DNA of 64,000 nt from JAQSWP01 sp050181585 (GTDB taxonomy: Bacteria > Pseudomonadota > Alphaproteobacteria > Reyranellales > JAQSWP01). The translations under genes and the position numbers were made by a program. The DNA is taken from the NCBI GenBank assembly GCA_050181585.1, contig JBFXDA010000007.1, forward strand, positions 1 through 64,000, read 5' to 3'. Positions 1-7,291 of this stretch are shown piece after piece (within the stretch, counting starts at the first letter, position 1; the number at the start of each line of letters is the position of its first letter). The notes under the pieces are model-generated. The model worked only from the letters and a program-made list of their open reading frames with translations. It was not told the DNA's origin and ran no database searches.

Positions 1-143
1 GGAAATCGACATGACATTCCCCCCGTCGTTTCGTTTTCGGCCAGCGAGGCGCCATGCCGGGCGGCCGGAGAGACAGCCGGCCGGTATTGGAATGCCGGCT
101 AACCCCTTGGTTTGTATAAACGAAATCGGTCGGGAAATTCTGC

Positions 144-173
144 TGGCTGATTAGCCACTGGCTGATCGGCCAG
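144..173. repeat. Two adjacent hairpin-forming dyads downstream of the LuxR gene
   Basis: Two inverted repeats abut. TGGCTGATTAGCCA (144-157) has 5-bp arms; CTGGCTGATCGGCCAG (158-173) has 5-bp arms plus a G-T pair around GATC. They share the core TGGCTGAT, so they look like two copies of one unit. They lie 16 bases past the stop of the LuxR gene. They could be a weak terminator or an operator for a leftward gene starting outside the window. No T-run follows on the minus strand. The rest of 1-188 shows no gene. Confidence 0.4.
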
Positions 174-188
174 TTGCGCGGCCTTGCG

Positions 189-977
189 TCAAAGAAGCCC
201 GTCGAGCAGCAGCAGCGCCACGGCTTCGGTGCGGCTCTTGGTTTCCAGCTTCTTCTTCACCTTCTCGACGTGGAAATGGGCGGTGGAGAAGGAGATGCCG
301 ACGATGCTGGCGATCTCGGCATCGGATTTTCCCGCCGCGACCCAGCGCATGCATTCCAGTTCGCGCGCCGTCAGCGTCGCCATCGGCTTGGTGCGCCGGC
401 CGAAGCCGATGGTCTTGTGGCAGCGCTCGTGAATGGCGTTGGCCATGGCCTGGATGACGGCGCGGTCGGCCGCCGACAACGACAAATGTTCCTTGGACGA
501 CATGGTGACCAGGCCGACATAGTCGCCGGGCCCGTGGATGGGAATGCCCATCACCTCGCGCCAGCCATAGGCGAGGGCGGCATCGACCAGGTCGTTTGCT
601 TCCTGGCTGAAGCTGCGAAATCTCCGCTCCTCTTCGGTGAGCAGGAAAGTCGTGCGCCTGGTGCCGGCTTCCAGCGGAAAGGGATCGACGTCGAACAGCC
701 GCTTGATCTCGTAGGGCTGGCGCCAGTCCTGCGGCCGGTTGTTGAAATAGAACCGGTAGACGCGGCGCGCGCCGAAGCCGGTCCAGCCGCCGCCGGCGCC
801 GTAGAGGAAGCCGAAAATCTTGATGCTTGCGAGAAAGTCGTCGATGGCCTTCTGCAGGTCGGGTTCCTGCTCGCACCGAGTGACGAAATCCAGACCTGCT
901 AGAACCCGCACCGATCCACCGATCCCCCTCAGCAAGGCGCGGGAAATATTTTCACAGATTATTGCTCGCAGCCACAC
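189..977 (-). CDS. LuxR-family transcriptional regulator with autoinducer-binding-type domain
   Basis: The protein has 262 residues. The N-terminal two thirds fit the LuxR autoinducer-binding domain: QDW and PY, then a DP pair, match conserved ligand-pocket positions (W57, Y61, D70-P71 in TraR numbering, from family knowledge). The usual second pocket tryptophan seems replaced by F. The C-terminal 65 residues are a LuxR-type helix-turn-helix (LTARELECMRWVAAGKSDAEI, then VEKVKKKL). The frame opens with GTG at 977 and an internal GTG 21 codons on is also possible. It follows the FAD monooxygenase by 22 bases on the same strand, so the two may be cotranscribed. No luxI synthase is in the window, so it would be a solo receptor. 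Its ligand is unknown. Confidence 0.85.
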   Translation of the reverse strand: MWLRAIICENISRALLRGIGGSVRVLAGLDFVTRCEQEPDLQKAIDDFLASIKIFGFLYGAGGGWTGFGARRVYRFYFNNRPQDWRQPYEIKRLFDVDPFPLEAGTRRTTFLLTEEERRFRSFSQEANDLVDAALAYGWREVMGIPIHGPGDYVGLVTMSSKEHLSLSAADRAVIQAMANAIHERCHKTIGFGRRTKPMATLTARELECMRWVAAGKSDAEIASIVGISFSTAHFHVEKVKKKLETKSRTEAVALLLLDGLL

Positions 978-999
978 TGAACTCGATGGCGTTCCGGTA

Positions 1000-2220
1000 T
1001 CAATCTACCTGGATGCGAATATGCTCCCGCCGAATGCCGAACCCGATCAGCCGCGCCGGCAGGCCGCGGACGAAGGGCAGGCGCAGCAGCGCGCGGGCCA
1101 GCGCCGGCAACCGCAACGGCCGGTCGCTGCCCAGCACGCGGCTGATGATGCGGTTCTGCGCGATCACCTGCAGGCGCTGGATGATGCGGGTGGGCAGCAG
1201 GCGGCGGCGCTGCACCTGGCGCAGGTGCTCGACCTGCAGGGTGCCCTGCCGCAGCGGTTCGGCCAGGATGTTGGCGGCGGCGACGGCGTCCTGGATCGCC
1301 AGGTTGATGCCGACGCCGCCGACCGGCGACATGGCGTGCGCGGCATCGCCGATGCACAGCAATCCGGGCCGATACCATCGCTCGAGCCGGTCGACCGCCA
1401 CGGTCAGCAGCTTGATCTGCTCCCAGTCGGCCAGGGTGTCGACGCGATCGGCCAGGAACGGCACCAGCCGGCTCAGCGAGTCGCGGAAGGCCGCCAGTCC
1501 GCGGGTGCGCAAGCCGTCCGCCGATCCCTTGGCGATGACGAAGCCGCATTGCCAGTAATCGCCGCGATTGATCAGGATGAAGATGCGGCCGGCATCGAAG
1601 CGGCCCATCGGTTGCGCCGGATCGCCCGGCCGGCGGGGCAGGCGGAACCACAGCACGTCCATCGGCGCGCCCAGCACCATCGGTATCAGCCCGCTTTTCG
1701 CCCGCACCTTGGACGTGCGCCCGTCGGCGCCAACCACCAGCCTGGCGCGAACCGCCAGCTCGCCATCGGGAGTCTGCGCCGTCAGCCCCGTCACCACGCC
1801 GTCATGCTCCCGCAGCGCCACCGCCTTGGCCTGCATGTGAAGTTGGAAACCGGCATAGGTCTTCGCCTGCCGCGCCAGGAAATCGAGAAAATCCCATTGC
1901 GGCACGAAGGCGATATAGGGGCATTTGGTTTTCAGCCGCGTGAAATCGGCCACCGTCACCGCCTCGTCGCCCACTTGCGCGCCCAGCCGCTCGGCCTTCT
2001 GGTGCGGCAGCGCCAGGAACGCGTCGAGCAGGCCCAGCTCGTCCAGCAGCTCCAGCGTCGAGGGGTGGATGGTGTCGCCGCGGAAATCGCGCAGGAAGTC
2101 GCGATGCTTCTCCAGCACCGCGACCGCGACGCCGGCGCGGGCCAGCAGCAGGCCCAGCATCATCCCGGCCGGGCCGCCGCCGGCAATGCAGCAATCCACC
2201 TGCAGCGTGGTCTCGCTCAT
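1000..2220 (-). CDS. FAD-dependent monooxygenase (PHBH/UbiH-like)
   Basis: The 406-residue protein has the three marks of group A flavoprotein hydroxylases: an N-terminal Rossmann fingerprint (IAGGGPAGMMLG, residues 13-24), a DG motif (VVGADGRTSKVR, near 160) and a GD motif (CIGDAAHAMSPVGGVGINLA, near 290). Enzymes of this type use FAD, NAD(P)H and oxygen to hydroxylate aromatic or polyketide-like substrates. The substrate cannot be told from sequence. The gene is divergent from frmA (about 100 bases between starts) and lies directly upstream of the LuxR gene, which may control it or respond to its product (inference). Confidence 0.88.
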   Translation of the reverse strand: MSETTLQVDCCIAGGGPAGMMLGLLLARAGVAVAVLEKHRDFLRDFRGDTIHPSTLELLDELGLLDAFLALPHQKAERLGAQVGDEAVTVADFTRLKTKCPYIAFVPQWDFLDFLARQAKTYAGFQLHMQAKAVALREHDGVVTGLTAQTPDGELAVRARLVVGADGRTSKVRAKSGLIPMVLGAPMDVLWFRLPRRPGDPAQPMGRFDAGRIFILINRGDYWQCGFVIAKGSADGLRTRGLAAFRDSLSRLVPFLADRVDTLADWEQIKLLTVAVDRLERWYRPGLLCIGDAAHAMSPVGGVGINLAIQDAVAAANILAEPLRQGTLQVEHLRQVQRRRLLPTRIIQRLQVIAQNRIISRVLGSDRPLRLPALARALLRLPFVRGLPARLIGFGIRREHIRIQVD

Positions 2221-2324
2221 GGCCGAATCCTGTCATGCGGGCGCCGGTGCCGGAAGCCCCATTGCCGTACCGCGCCGGGCTGGGCAGACTGCCTGCCGGT
2301 TTCGATCCGTCGTGGAGTGGAAAA

Positions 2325-3434
2325 ATGAAAACGCGCGCCGCCGTCGCCTTTGCCGCCGGCAAACCGCTGGAGATCGTCGATGTCGAGCTGGAGGGCCCAC
2401 GCGCGGGCGAAGTCCTGATCGAGGTCAAGGCCACCGGCATCTGCCACACCGATGCCTACACCCTCTCGGGCGACGATCCCGAAGGCCTGTTCCCCGCCAT
2501 TCTCGGCCACGAGGGCGCCGGCGTGGTGGTCGATGTCGGGCCGGGCGTGACCAGCGTGAAGAAGGGCGACCATGTCATCCCGCTCTACACGCCCGAGTGC
2601 CGCGAATGCGAGTACTGCCTCTCGCGCAAGACCAACCTGTGCCAGAAGATCCGCACTACCCAGGGCAAGGGGCTGATGCCCGACGGCACCAGCCGGTTCA
2701 AGTTCGAGGGCAAGCCCATCCTGCACTACATGGGCACCTCGACCTTCGCCAACCACATCGTGGTGCCGGAGATCGCGGTGGCGAAAATCCGCCCCGACGC
2801 GCCGTTCGACAAGGTCTGCTACATCGGCTGCGGCGTCACCACCGGCATCGGCGCGGTGATCTGGACGGCCAAGGTCGAGACCGGCGCGCGCGTCGTGGTG
2901 TTCGGCCTGGGCGGCATCGGGCTGAACGTGATCCAGGGCGCCCGCCTGGTCGGCGCGGCGCAGATCGTCGGCGTCGACATCAACCCGGCCAAGTCCAACC
3001 TGGCGCGCGAATTCGGCATGACCGATTTCGTCAATCCCAAGGAGGTGAAGGGCGATATCGTGGCCCATCTGGTCGAGCTGACCAGGGGCGGCGCCGATTA
3101 CAGCTTCGACTGCACCGGCAACACCACGGTGATGCGCCAGGCGCTGGAATGCGCCCACAAGGGCTGGGGCCAGAGCATCATCATCGGCGTGGCGGGGGCG
3201 GGGCAGGAGATCTCCACGCGGCCCTTCCAGCTCGTCACCGGCCGCGTCTGGAAGGGTACCGCCTTCGGCGGCGCGCGCGGGCGCACCGACGTGCCCCGCA
3301 TCGTCGACTGGTACATGGACGGCCGCATCGACATCGACAAGCTGATCACCCACAAGCTGCCGCTGGAGCGCATCAACGAGGGCTTCGACCTGATGCACGA
3401 AGGCAAGTCGATCCGCGCCGTGGTCGAGTTCTGA
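2325..3434 (+). CDS. frmA: S-(hydroxymethyl)glutathione dehydrogenase (class III alcohol dehydrogenase)
   Basis: This 369-residue zinc enzyme oxidises S-hydroxymethylglutathione, the spontaneous adduct of formaldehyde and glutathione, to S-formylglutathione with NAD. Catalytic zinc ligands are visible as C40 (GICHTD), H62 (GHEGAG) and C169 (YIGCGVTTG). Structural zinc ligands are C92, C95, C98 and C106. The NAD fold carries GLGGIG at 194-199 and an acidic D218. ATG at 2325 is chosen because GGAGTGG lies just upstream and the N-terminus then matches class III enzymes; 30 further codons are open upstream. The stop overlaps the start of fghA (TGATG), the classic two-gene formaldehyde detoxification pair. 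Confidence 0.96.
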   Translation: MKTRAAVAFAAGKPLEIVDVELEGPRAGEVLIEVKATGICHTDAYTLSGDDPEGLFPAILGHEGAGVVVDVGPGVTSVKKGDHVIPLYTPECRECEYCLSRKTNLCQKIRTTQGKGLMPDGTSRFKFEGKPILHYMGTSTFANHIVVPEIAVAKIRPDAPFDKVCYIGCGVTTGIGAVIWTAKVETGARVVVFGLGGIGLNVIQGARLVGAAQIVGVDINPAKSNLAREFGMTDFVNPKEVKGDIVAHLVELTRGGADYSFDCTGNTTVMRQALECAHKGWGQSIIIGVAGAGQEISTRPFQLVTGRVWKGTAFGGARGRTDVPRIVDWYMDGRIDIDKLITHKLPLERINEGFDLMHEGKSIRAVVEF

Positions 3435-4279
3435 TGGCCGGGCCGACGCGGCGCAGCCTGCATGCCTGCTTCGACGGCACGGTCGGCTTCTACGAGCACG
3501 TCTCGGCCGAGATCGGCGGGCGCATGCGCTTTGCCGTCTTCCTGCCGCCACAGGCCGGGCGTGGGAAAGTGCCGGTGCTGCTCTATCTAGCCGGGCTGAC
3601 CTGCACGGAAGAGACTTTCATGACCAAGGCCGGCGCGTTGCGCGAGGCGGCGCGGCTGGGCCTGGCGCTGGTGTCGTGCGACACCTCCCCGCGCGAGCAG
3701 CGCTATCCCGGCGACGATGCGAGCTGGGATTTCGGCCAGGGCGCGGGCTTCTACGTCGACGCCACCCAGCCGCCCTGGCGCGACGCCTATCGCCTCTACT
3801 CCTATGTCAGCCGCGAGCTGCCGGCGCTGGTCGACGGCGCGTTTCCGGTCGATCCCGCGCGCTGGGGCATATTCGGCCATTCCATGGGCGGGCACGGCGC
3901 GCTGGTCGTGGGCCTGCGCAACGCCGACCGCTTCCGGTCGCTCTCGGCCTTCGCGCCGATCTCAGCGCCGATGCAGGTGCCCTGGGGCAGGAAGGCGTTC
4001 GCCAACTATCTGGGGCCGGACCAGGAGAGCTGGCGGCAATACGATGCCTGCGAGCTGGTCGCCAGCGGGAAATCGACCGGCGAGATCCTGGTCGATCAGG
4101 GGCTCAACGACCAGTTCCTGGTCGACCAGCTCAAGCCGGAACTGCTGCATGCCGCCTGCATTCAGGCCGGGCAGAAGATCACCCTGCGGCGCCACGCCGC
4201 CTACGATCACGGCTATTACTTCATCCAGACGTTCATCGCCGACCACCTGGCGCATCACGCCCGGATCTTGCAGGGCTGA
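3434..4279 (+). CDS. fghA: S-formylglutathione hydrolase
   Basis: A 281-residue esterase D-type alpha/beta hydrolase that splits S-formylglutathione into formate and glutathione, completing the pathway begun by FrmA. The nucleophile elbow is GHSMGGHG with S150; D226 (GLNDQF) and H259 (YDHGYYF) complete the triad. The oxyanion region YLAGLTCTEE is typical of the family. The start codon shares one base with the frmA stop, implying translational coupling. No formate dehydrogenase is nearby and no clear terminator follows; the convergent next gene begins 4 bases on. Confidence 0.95.
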   Translation: MAGPTRRSLHACFDGTVGFYEHVSAEIGGRMRFAVFLPPQAGRGKVPVLLYLAGLTCTEETFMTKAGALREAARLGLALVSCDTSPREQRYPGDDASWDFGQGAGFYVDATQPPWRDAYRLYSYVSRELPALVDGAFPVDPARWGIFGHSMGGHGALVVGLRNADRFRSLSAFAPISAPMQVPWGRKAFANYLGPDQESWRQYDACELVASGKSTGEILVDQGLNDQFLVDQLKPELLHAACIQAGQKITLRRHAAYDHGYYFIQTFIADHLAHHARILQG

Positions 4280-4282
4280 TCG

Positions 4283-4600
4283 TCAGTCCTTGTCCGGCTT
4301 GCCGGTCCGCACGCCTTCGTCGGCCGCCGCCTCGTTGATCGCCGCCTCGTTGATCGCCGCCTCGTTGATCGCCTCGGTCAGCCACTGCGCCAGATCGCAG
4401 CCGCTGCGGCGGGCGGCGTTCTCGGCCGCGGTCTGCCACAGCGCGCCGACTCCCAGCACGGTCCAGGCGCCGTCGCGATCGGGGTTCTTGCCGCCGGGGA
4501 TGGGCGCGCCGCCACGCTTGAGCACGCGCGCCAACGCACCGGGGCCGGAGAATTCCGGCGCCGGTGTGATGCGCGGAGGGAAGGGTTCCTTTTTCGACAT
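4283..4600 (-). CDS. Small hypothetical protein with triple INEAA repeat
   Basis: A 105-residue protein that I do not recognise. The first 75 residues are compact, with a PFPPRITPAPEFSGPGALARV segment and a WTVLGVGALWQTAAENAARR helix. The C-terminal tail carries INEAA three times in a row, encoded by three exact 15-base repeats (4326-4370). ATG at 4600 (MSKKEPF) is preferred; 25 upstream codons are open but look non-coding. It lies convergent to fghA. The repeat is prone to length change by slippage. Expression is not proven, but the codon pattern fits the neighbours. Confidence 0.55.
   Translation of the reverse strand: MSKKEPFPPRITPAPEFSGPGALARVLKRGGAPIPGGKNPDRDGAWTVLGVGALWQTAAENAARRSGCDLAQWLTEAINEAAINEAAINEAAADEGVRTGKPDKD
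4326..4370. repeat. Three exact 15-base tandem repeats inside a coding region
   Basis: The unit gccgcctcgttgatc occurs three times without change at 4326-4340, 4341-4355 and 4356-4370. The period is a multiple of three, so copy-number change would keep the frame and only lengthen or shorten the INEAA tail of the small protein at 4283-4600. Confidence 0.95.
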
Positions 4601-4700
4601 GCCCCGGCTGATGCGCGACTGGCGCCCGACTTTAGGCAAGCCACTCGGGCCAAGCCACGAAAACCCGCGTTGCAATAGACAATGACGGGCGCATCGCCGG

Positions 4701-5309
4701 TCAGTAGAGCCGGCTGCGGTAGCCCTCTTCCAGGTTCTTGTCCGCCGCTTCCGCGTCGATGCCGGCGATCTGGTCGGCGACGATGCGGCCCAGCGTCGGG
4801 AAGCTCTTGCGCTCCACCCGCGAGTCCGGGTCCCACAGGCGGGAGCGGATCATCGCCTTGCCGCAATGGAAAAAGGCTTCCTCGACCGCGACCTGCAGTC
4901 CCGAGGTCGGCACCTTGCCCTGGGCCGCCAGCGGTTCCAGAAGTGCTGTATCGGTGACGATGCTGCCCCGGCCGTTCACCCGCAGCGTCTCGTTGATGCC
5001 CGGCACCATGAACAGCAGCCCGACCTGCGGGTTGCGCGCCACGTTCAGCAGCGTGTCGATGCGGTTGTTGCCGCGCCGGTCGGGAATGAGCAGGCGGCGG
5101 TCGTCGAGAATGGCGACGAAGCCCGGCGCGTCGCCGCGCGGAGTGGCGTCGGCGCCGGTCTCGTCGCAGGAGGCGATCACCACGAAGGGCGAGAGCCGGA
5201 TGAAATGCTGGCAATGCCCGTCCAGCCGGCTCAGCACCTTCTTCTGCACCAGGTCGCTGGGCTCTCCATAGAGAGCCCGCACGTCCTCGGGGCGGCTGAC
5301 CTCGTTCAC
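4701..5309 (-). CDS. Pyridoxamine 5'-phosphate oxidase-family FMN protein
   Basis: A 202-residue split-barrel flavoprotein of the MSMEG_1061-like PPOX group. Visible family features are PFVVIASCDETGADATPRGD, LLIPDRRGNNRIDTLLNV and VGLLFMVPGINETLRVNG, which form the FMN-binding barrel; the C-terminal FFHCGKAMIRSRLW segment is also typical. The physiological substrate of this group is unclear. The start is taken as GTG at 5309 because it overlaps the mscL stop as GTGA, a common coupling arrangement; an ATG at 5387 would run far into mscL. It is read as the second gene of an mscL operon. Confidence 0.85.
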   Translation of the reverse strand: MNEVSRPEDVRALYGEPSDLVQKKVLSRLDGHCQHFIRLSPFVVIASCDETGADATPRGDAPGFVAILDDRRLLIPDRRGNNRIDTLLNVARNPQVGLLFMVPGINETLRVNGRGSIVTDTALLEPLAAQGKVPTSGLQVAVEEAFFHCGKAMIRSRLWDPDSRVERKSFPTLGRIVADQIAGIDAEAADKNLEEGYRSRLY

Positions 5310-5752
5310 GCCTTGGCCTCGAGCTGCGAGGTGCATTGCGGGCAGCGCGTCGCCTTGAGCGGAATGGTGGAGGCGCAGAAAGCGCATTCCTTGGTCGACG
5401 CGGGCGGCGGCGGCGGGGGCGGCGCCAGCTTGTTGATCTGCCGCACCACCAGGAAGATGGCGGCGGCGACGATCAGGAAGTCCAGCAGCGTGTTGATGAA
5501 CACGCCGATATTGATGGTCGCGGCGCCGGCTTCCTTGGCGGCGGCGAGCGAGGGATAGTCGCCGCCGGACAGGTTGATGAAGATGTTGCTGAAGTCGAGG
5601 CCGCCCAGCAGGAGGCCGATGGGCGGCATGATGACGTCGCTGACCAGGGAGGTGACGATCTTGCCGAAGGCGGCGCCGATGATGACACCGACCGCCAGGT
5701 CGATGACATTGCCGCGCATGGCGAATTTCTTGAACTCCTGCAACACCGACAT
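5306..5752 (-). CDS. mscL: Large-conductance mechanosensitive channel with C-terminal zinc ribbon
   Basis: A 148-residue channel that opens under membrane tension to release solutes during hypo-osmotic shock. The N-terminus FKKFAMRGNVIDLAVGVIIG and TM1 (about 14-45) are canonical; TM2 is about 82-105. After seven consecutive prolines (111-117) the C-terminus is not the usual helical bundle but a CxxC...CxxC module (C123, C126, C137, C140), which looks like a zinc ribbon. ATG at 5752 gives the family N-terminus and has GGAGGG upstream. It overlaps the PPOX gene by 4 bases. Confidence 0.95.
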   Translation of the reverse strand: MSVLQEFKKFAMRGNVIDLAVGVIIGAAFGKIVTSLVSDVIMPPIGLLLGGLDFSNIFINLSGGDYPSLAAAKEAGAATINIGVFINTLLDFLIVAAAIFLVVRQINKLAPPPPPPPASTKECAFCASTIPLKATRCPQCTSQLEAKA

Positions 5753-5796
5753 CGCAAGCCCTCCTTCGGCTGGTCTTCTACTTAGCATAGCATGGG

Positions 5797-5823
5797 CGAC
5801 GGCAAATTCGACCGTTGCCGTCG
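5797..5823. repeat. Perfect 9-bp inverted repeat between livF and mscL
   Basis: CGACGGCAA (5797-5805) pairs exactly with TTGCCGTCG (5815-5823) around a 9-base loop; flanking GGG and CCC can extend the stem. It lies between the mscL start and the livF stop, both minus strand. There is no T-run on the minus-strand side, so it may be a Rho-assisted end for the upstream unit, an operator for mscL, or an mRNA structure. Confidence 0.4.
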
Positions 5824-5831
5824 GCCCCGCT

Positions 5832-6533
5832 CTATACCGACAGATAGGCGCGCCGCAGCGCGGGGTCGCTGGCCAGCTCGGCCATGGTCCCCCGGTAGCG
5901 GATGATACCCTTCTCGATGATATAGGCGCGGTCGGCCACCGCAGCGGCGAAATGCAGGTTCTGCTCCGACAGTAGCACCGTGAGCCCCTGCGATTTCAGC
6001 GCGCCGATGCTGCGCGCCATCTGCTCCACGATCACCGGCGCCAGCCCCTCCGACGGCTCGTCCAGCAGCAGCAGGCGCGGATTGCCCATTAGCGTGCGGG
6101 CGATGGTCAGCATCTGCTGCTCGCCGCCCGACATGCGGGCGGCCGAGCGGCGGCGCATCTCGGCCAGGTTGGGGAACAGCGCGAACAGCCGGTCCGGCGT
6201 CCATTCCGGCGCGCCGGCGCGGGGCGGCCGGCGCCCCACCTCCAGGTTCTCCTCGACCGTCAGGTCGGTGAAGATGCGCCGGTCCTCGGGCACGTAGCCG
6301 ATGCCGAGCCGGGCGATCTCGTGCGGCTGACGGCCGTCGATGCGCGCGTCCTCGAAGTGGATCTCGCCGGCGCGCGGCCGCACCAGCCCCATGACCGTTT
6401 TCAGGGTGGTGGATTTGCCCGCCCCGTTGCGGCCCAGCAGTACCGCCACTTCGCCGGCGGCGACCTCGAGCGAGACGTCGGCCAGGATATGCGCCTGGCC
6501 GTAATAGGCGTCGATATGGCGCAGCGACAGCAT
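5832..6533 (-). CDS. livF: Branched-chain amino-acid-type ABC transporter ATPase LivF
   Basis: A 233-residue ATPase subunit of a HAAT-family importer. Walker A is GRNGAGKST (34-42), the signature is MSGGEQQML (about 134) and Walker B is LLLLDEPSEGLAP. The length and the PSEGLAP ending of Walker B are typical of LivF. The start codon overlaps the livG stop by 4 bases (ATGA). It is the last gene of the livK-livHM-livG-livF unit. Substrates of such systems include branched-chain amino acids, amides, urea and aromatic acids; none can be chosen here. Confidence 0.93.
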   Translation of the reverse strand: MLSLRHIDAYYGQAHILADVSLEVAAGEVAVLLGRNGAGKSTTLKTVMGLVRPRAGEIHFEDARIDGRQPHEIARLGIGYVPEDRRIFTDLTVEENLEVGRRPPRAGAPEWTPDRLFALFPNLAEMRRRSAARMSGGEQQMLTIARTLMGNPRLLLLDEPSEGLAPVIVEQMARSIGALKSQGLTVLLSEQNLHFAAAVADRAYIIEKGIIRYRGTMAELASDPALRRAYLSV

Positions 6534-7291
6534 CAGCGCGCCTGCCCGAAGCCGCTGCCGAGATAGACCTGCTGCACCTTGGGATCGGCGCGCACCTGGG
6601 CCGGCGCGCCCTCGGCGATGATGCGGCCGCGGTCGAGCACGATGATGCGGTCGGCATGGGCGAACACCACGTCCATGTCGTGCTCGGTGAACAGCACCGC
6701 CGTGCCGTCGGCTTTCGCCAGCCGCGCCGTCAGCGCCATCAGCGCGATGCGCTCCTCCGGCGCCATGCCGGCGGTGGGCTCGTCCATCAGCAGCAGGCGC
6801 GGGGCGTTGGCCAGCGCGATGGCCAGTTCCACCCGCTTGAGATCGCCATAGGCCAGCACGCCGCAGATGCGCTCCGCCTGGTCGGCCATGCCGACCCGCT
6901 CGAGCAGGGCGATGGCCTCGGCGGCGTGCCGGTCGGCCGCCCGCGCGAACAGCGCGTTCAGTTGCCGGCGGTGCGAGAGCAGGGCCATCTGCACGTTCTG
7001 GCGCACGCTCATCGAGGCGAAGGTGGCGGTGATCTGGAAGGTGCGGCCGACGCCCAGCCGCCAGATCTGCCGCGGCTTCAGCCCGTCGATGCGCCGGTCC
7101 TGCAGCAGCACCTGGCCGCCATCGGCGCCGAGCTGGCCGTTGACCAGGTTGAAGCAGGTGGTCTTGCCCGCGCCATTGGGGCCGATCAGGGCCAGCAATT
7201 CGCCGGCGGCGACGGCGAAGCTGACATTGTCGACCGCCTGCACGCCGCCGAAGGCCTTGCGCAACTGTCTGACGCTGAGCACGGCGTTCAT
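6533..7291 (-). CDS. livG: Branched-chain amino-acid-type ABC transporter ATPase LivG
   Basis: A 252-residue ATPase partner of LivF. Walker A is GPNGAGKTT (37-45). In place of LSGGQ the signature reads LAYGDLKRVELAIAL, the form usual in LivG. Walker B is LLLMDEPTAGMAPEE, and the switch histidine is in LFTEHDMDVVF. It overlaps both neighbours by 4 bases, so the ATPases and the permease are translated as a coupled set. Confidence 0.93.
   Translation of the reverse strand: MNAVLSVRQLRKAFGGVQAVDNVSFAVAAGELLALIGPNGAGKTTCFNLVNGQLGADGGQVLLQDRRIDGLKPRQIWRLGVGRTFQITATFASMSVRQNVQMALLSHRRQLNALFARAADRHAAEAIALLERVGMADQAERICGVLAYGDLKRVELAIALANAPRLLLMDEPTAGMAPEERIALMALTARLAKADGTAVLFTEHDMDVVFAHADRIIVLDRGRIIAEGAPAQVRADPKVQQVYLGSGFGQAR

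Noticed and set aside
1..188. A partial gene or tRNA at the left edge
   Set aside because: No frame with coding features and no cloverleaf could be traced; the stretch has only the two dyads and moderate AT-rich segments.
820..2328. Long plus-strand open frame opposite the FAD monooxygenase
   Set aside because: It is an antisense shadow produced by high GC content; its translation is rich in R, Q, A and H with no domain, while the minus-strand frame has clear flavoprotein motifs. The same reasoning applies to other long opposing frames, for example 7627-9270, 9402-11597 and 34938-37331.
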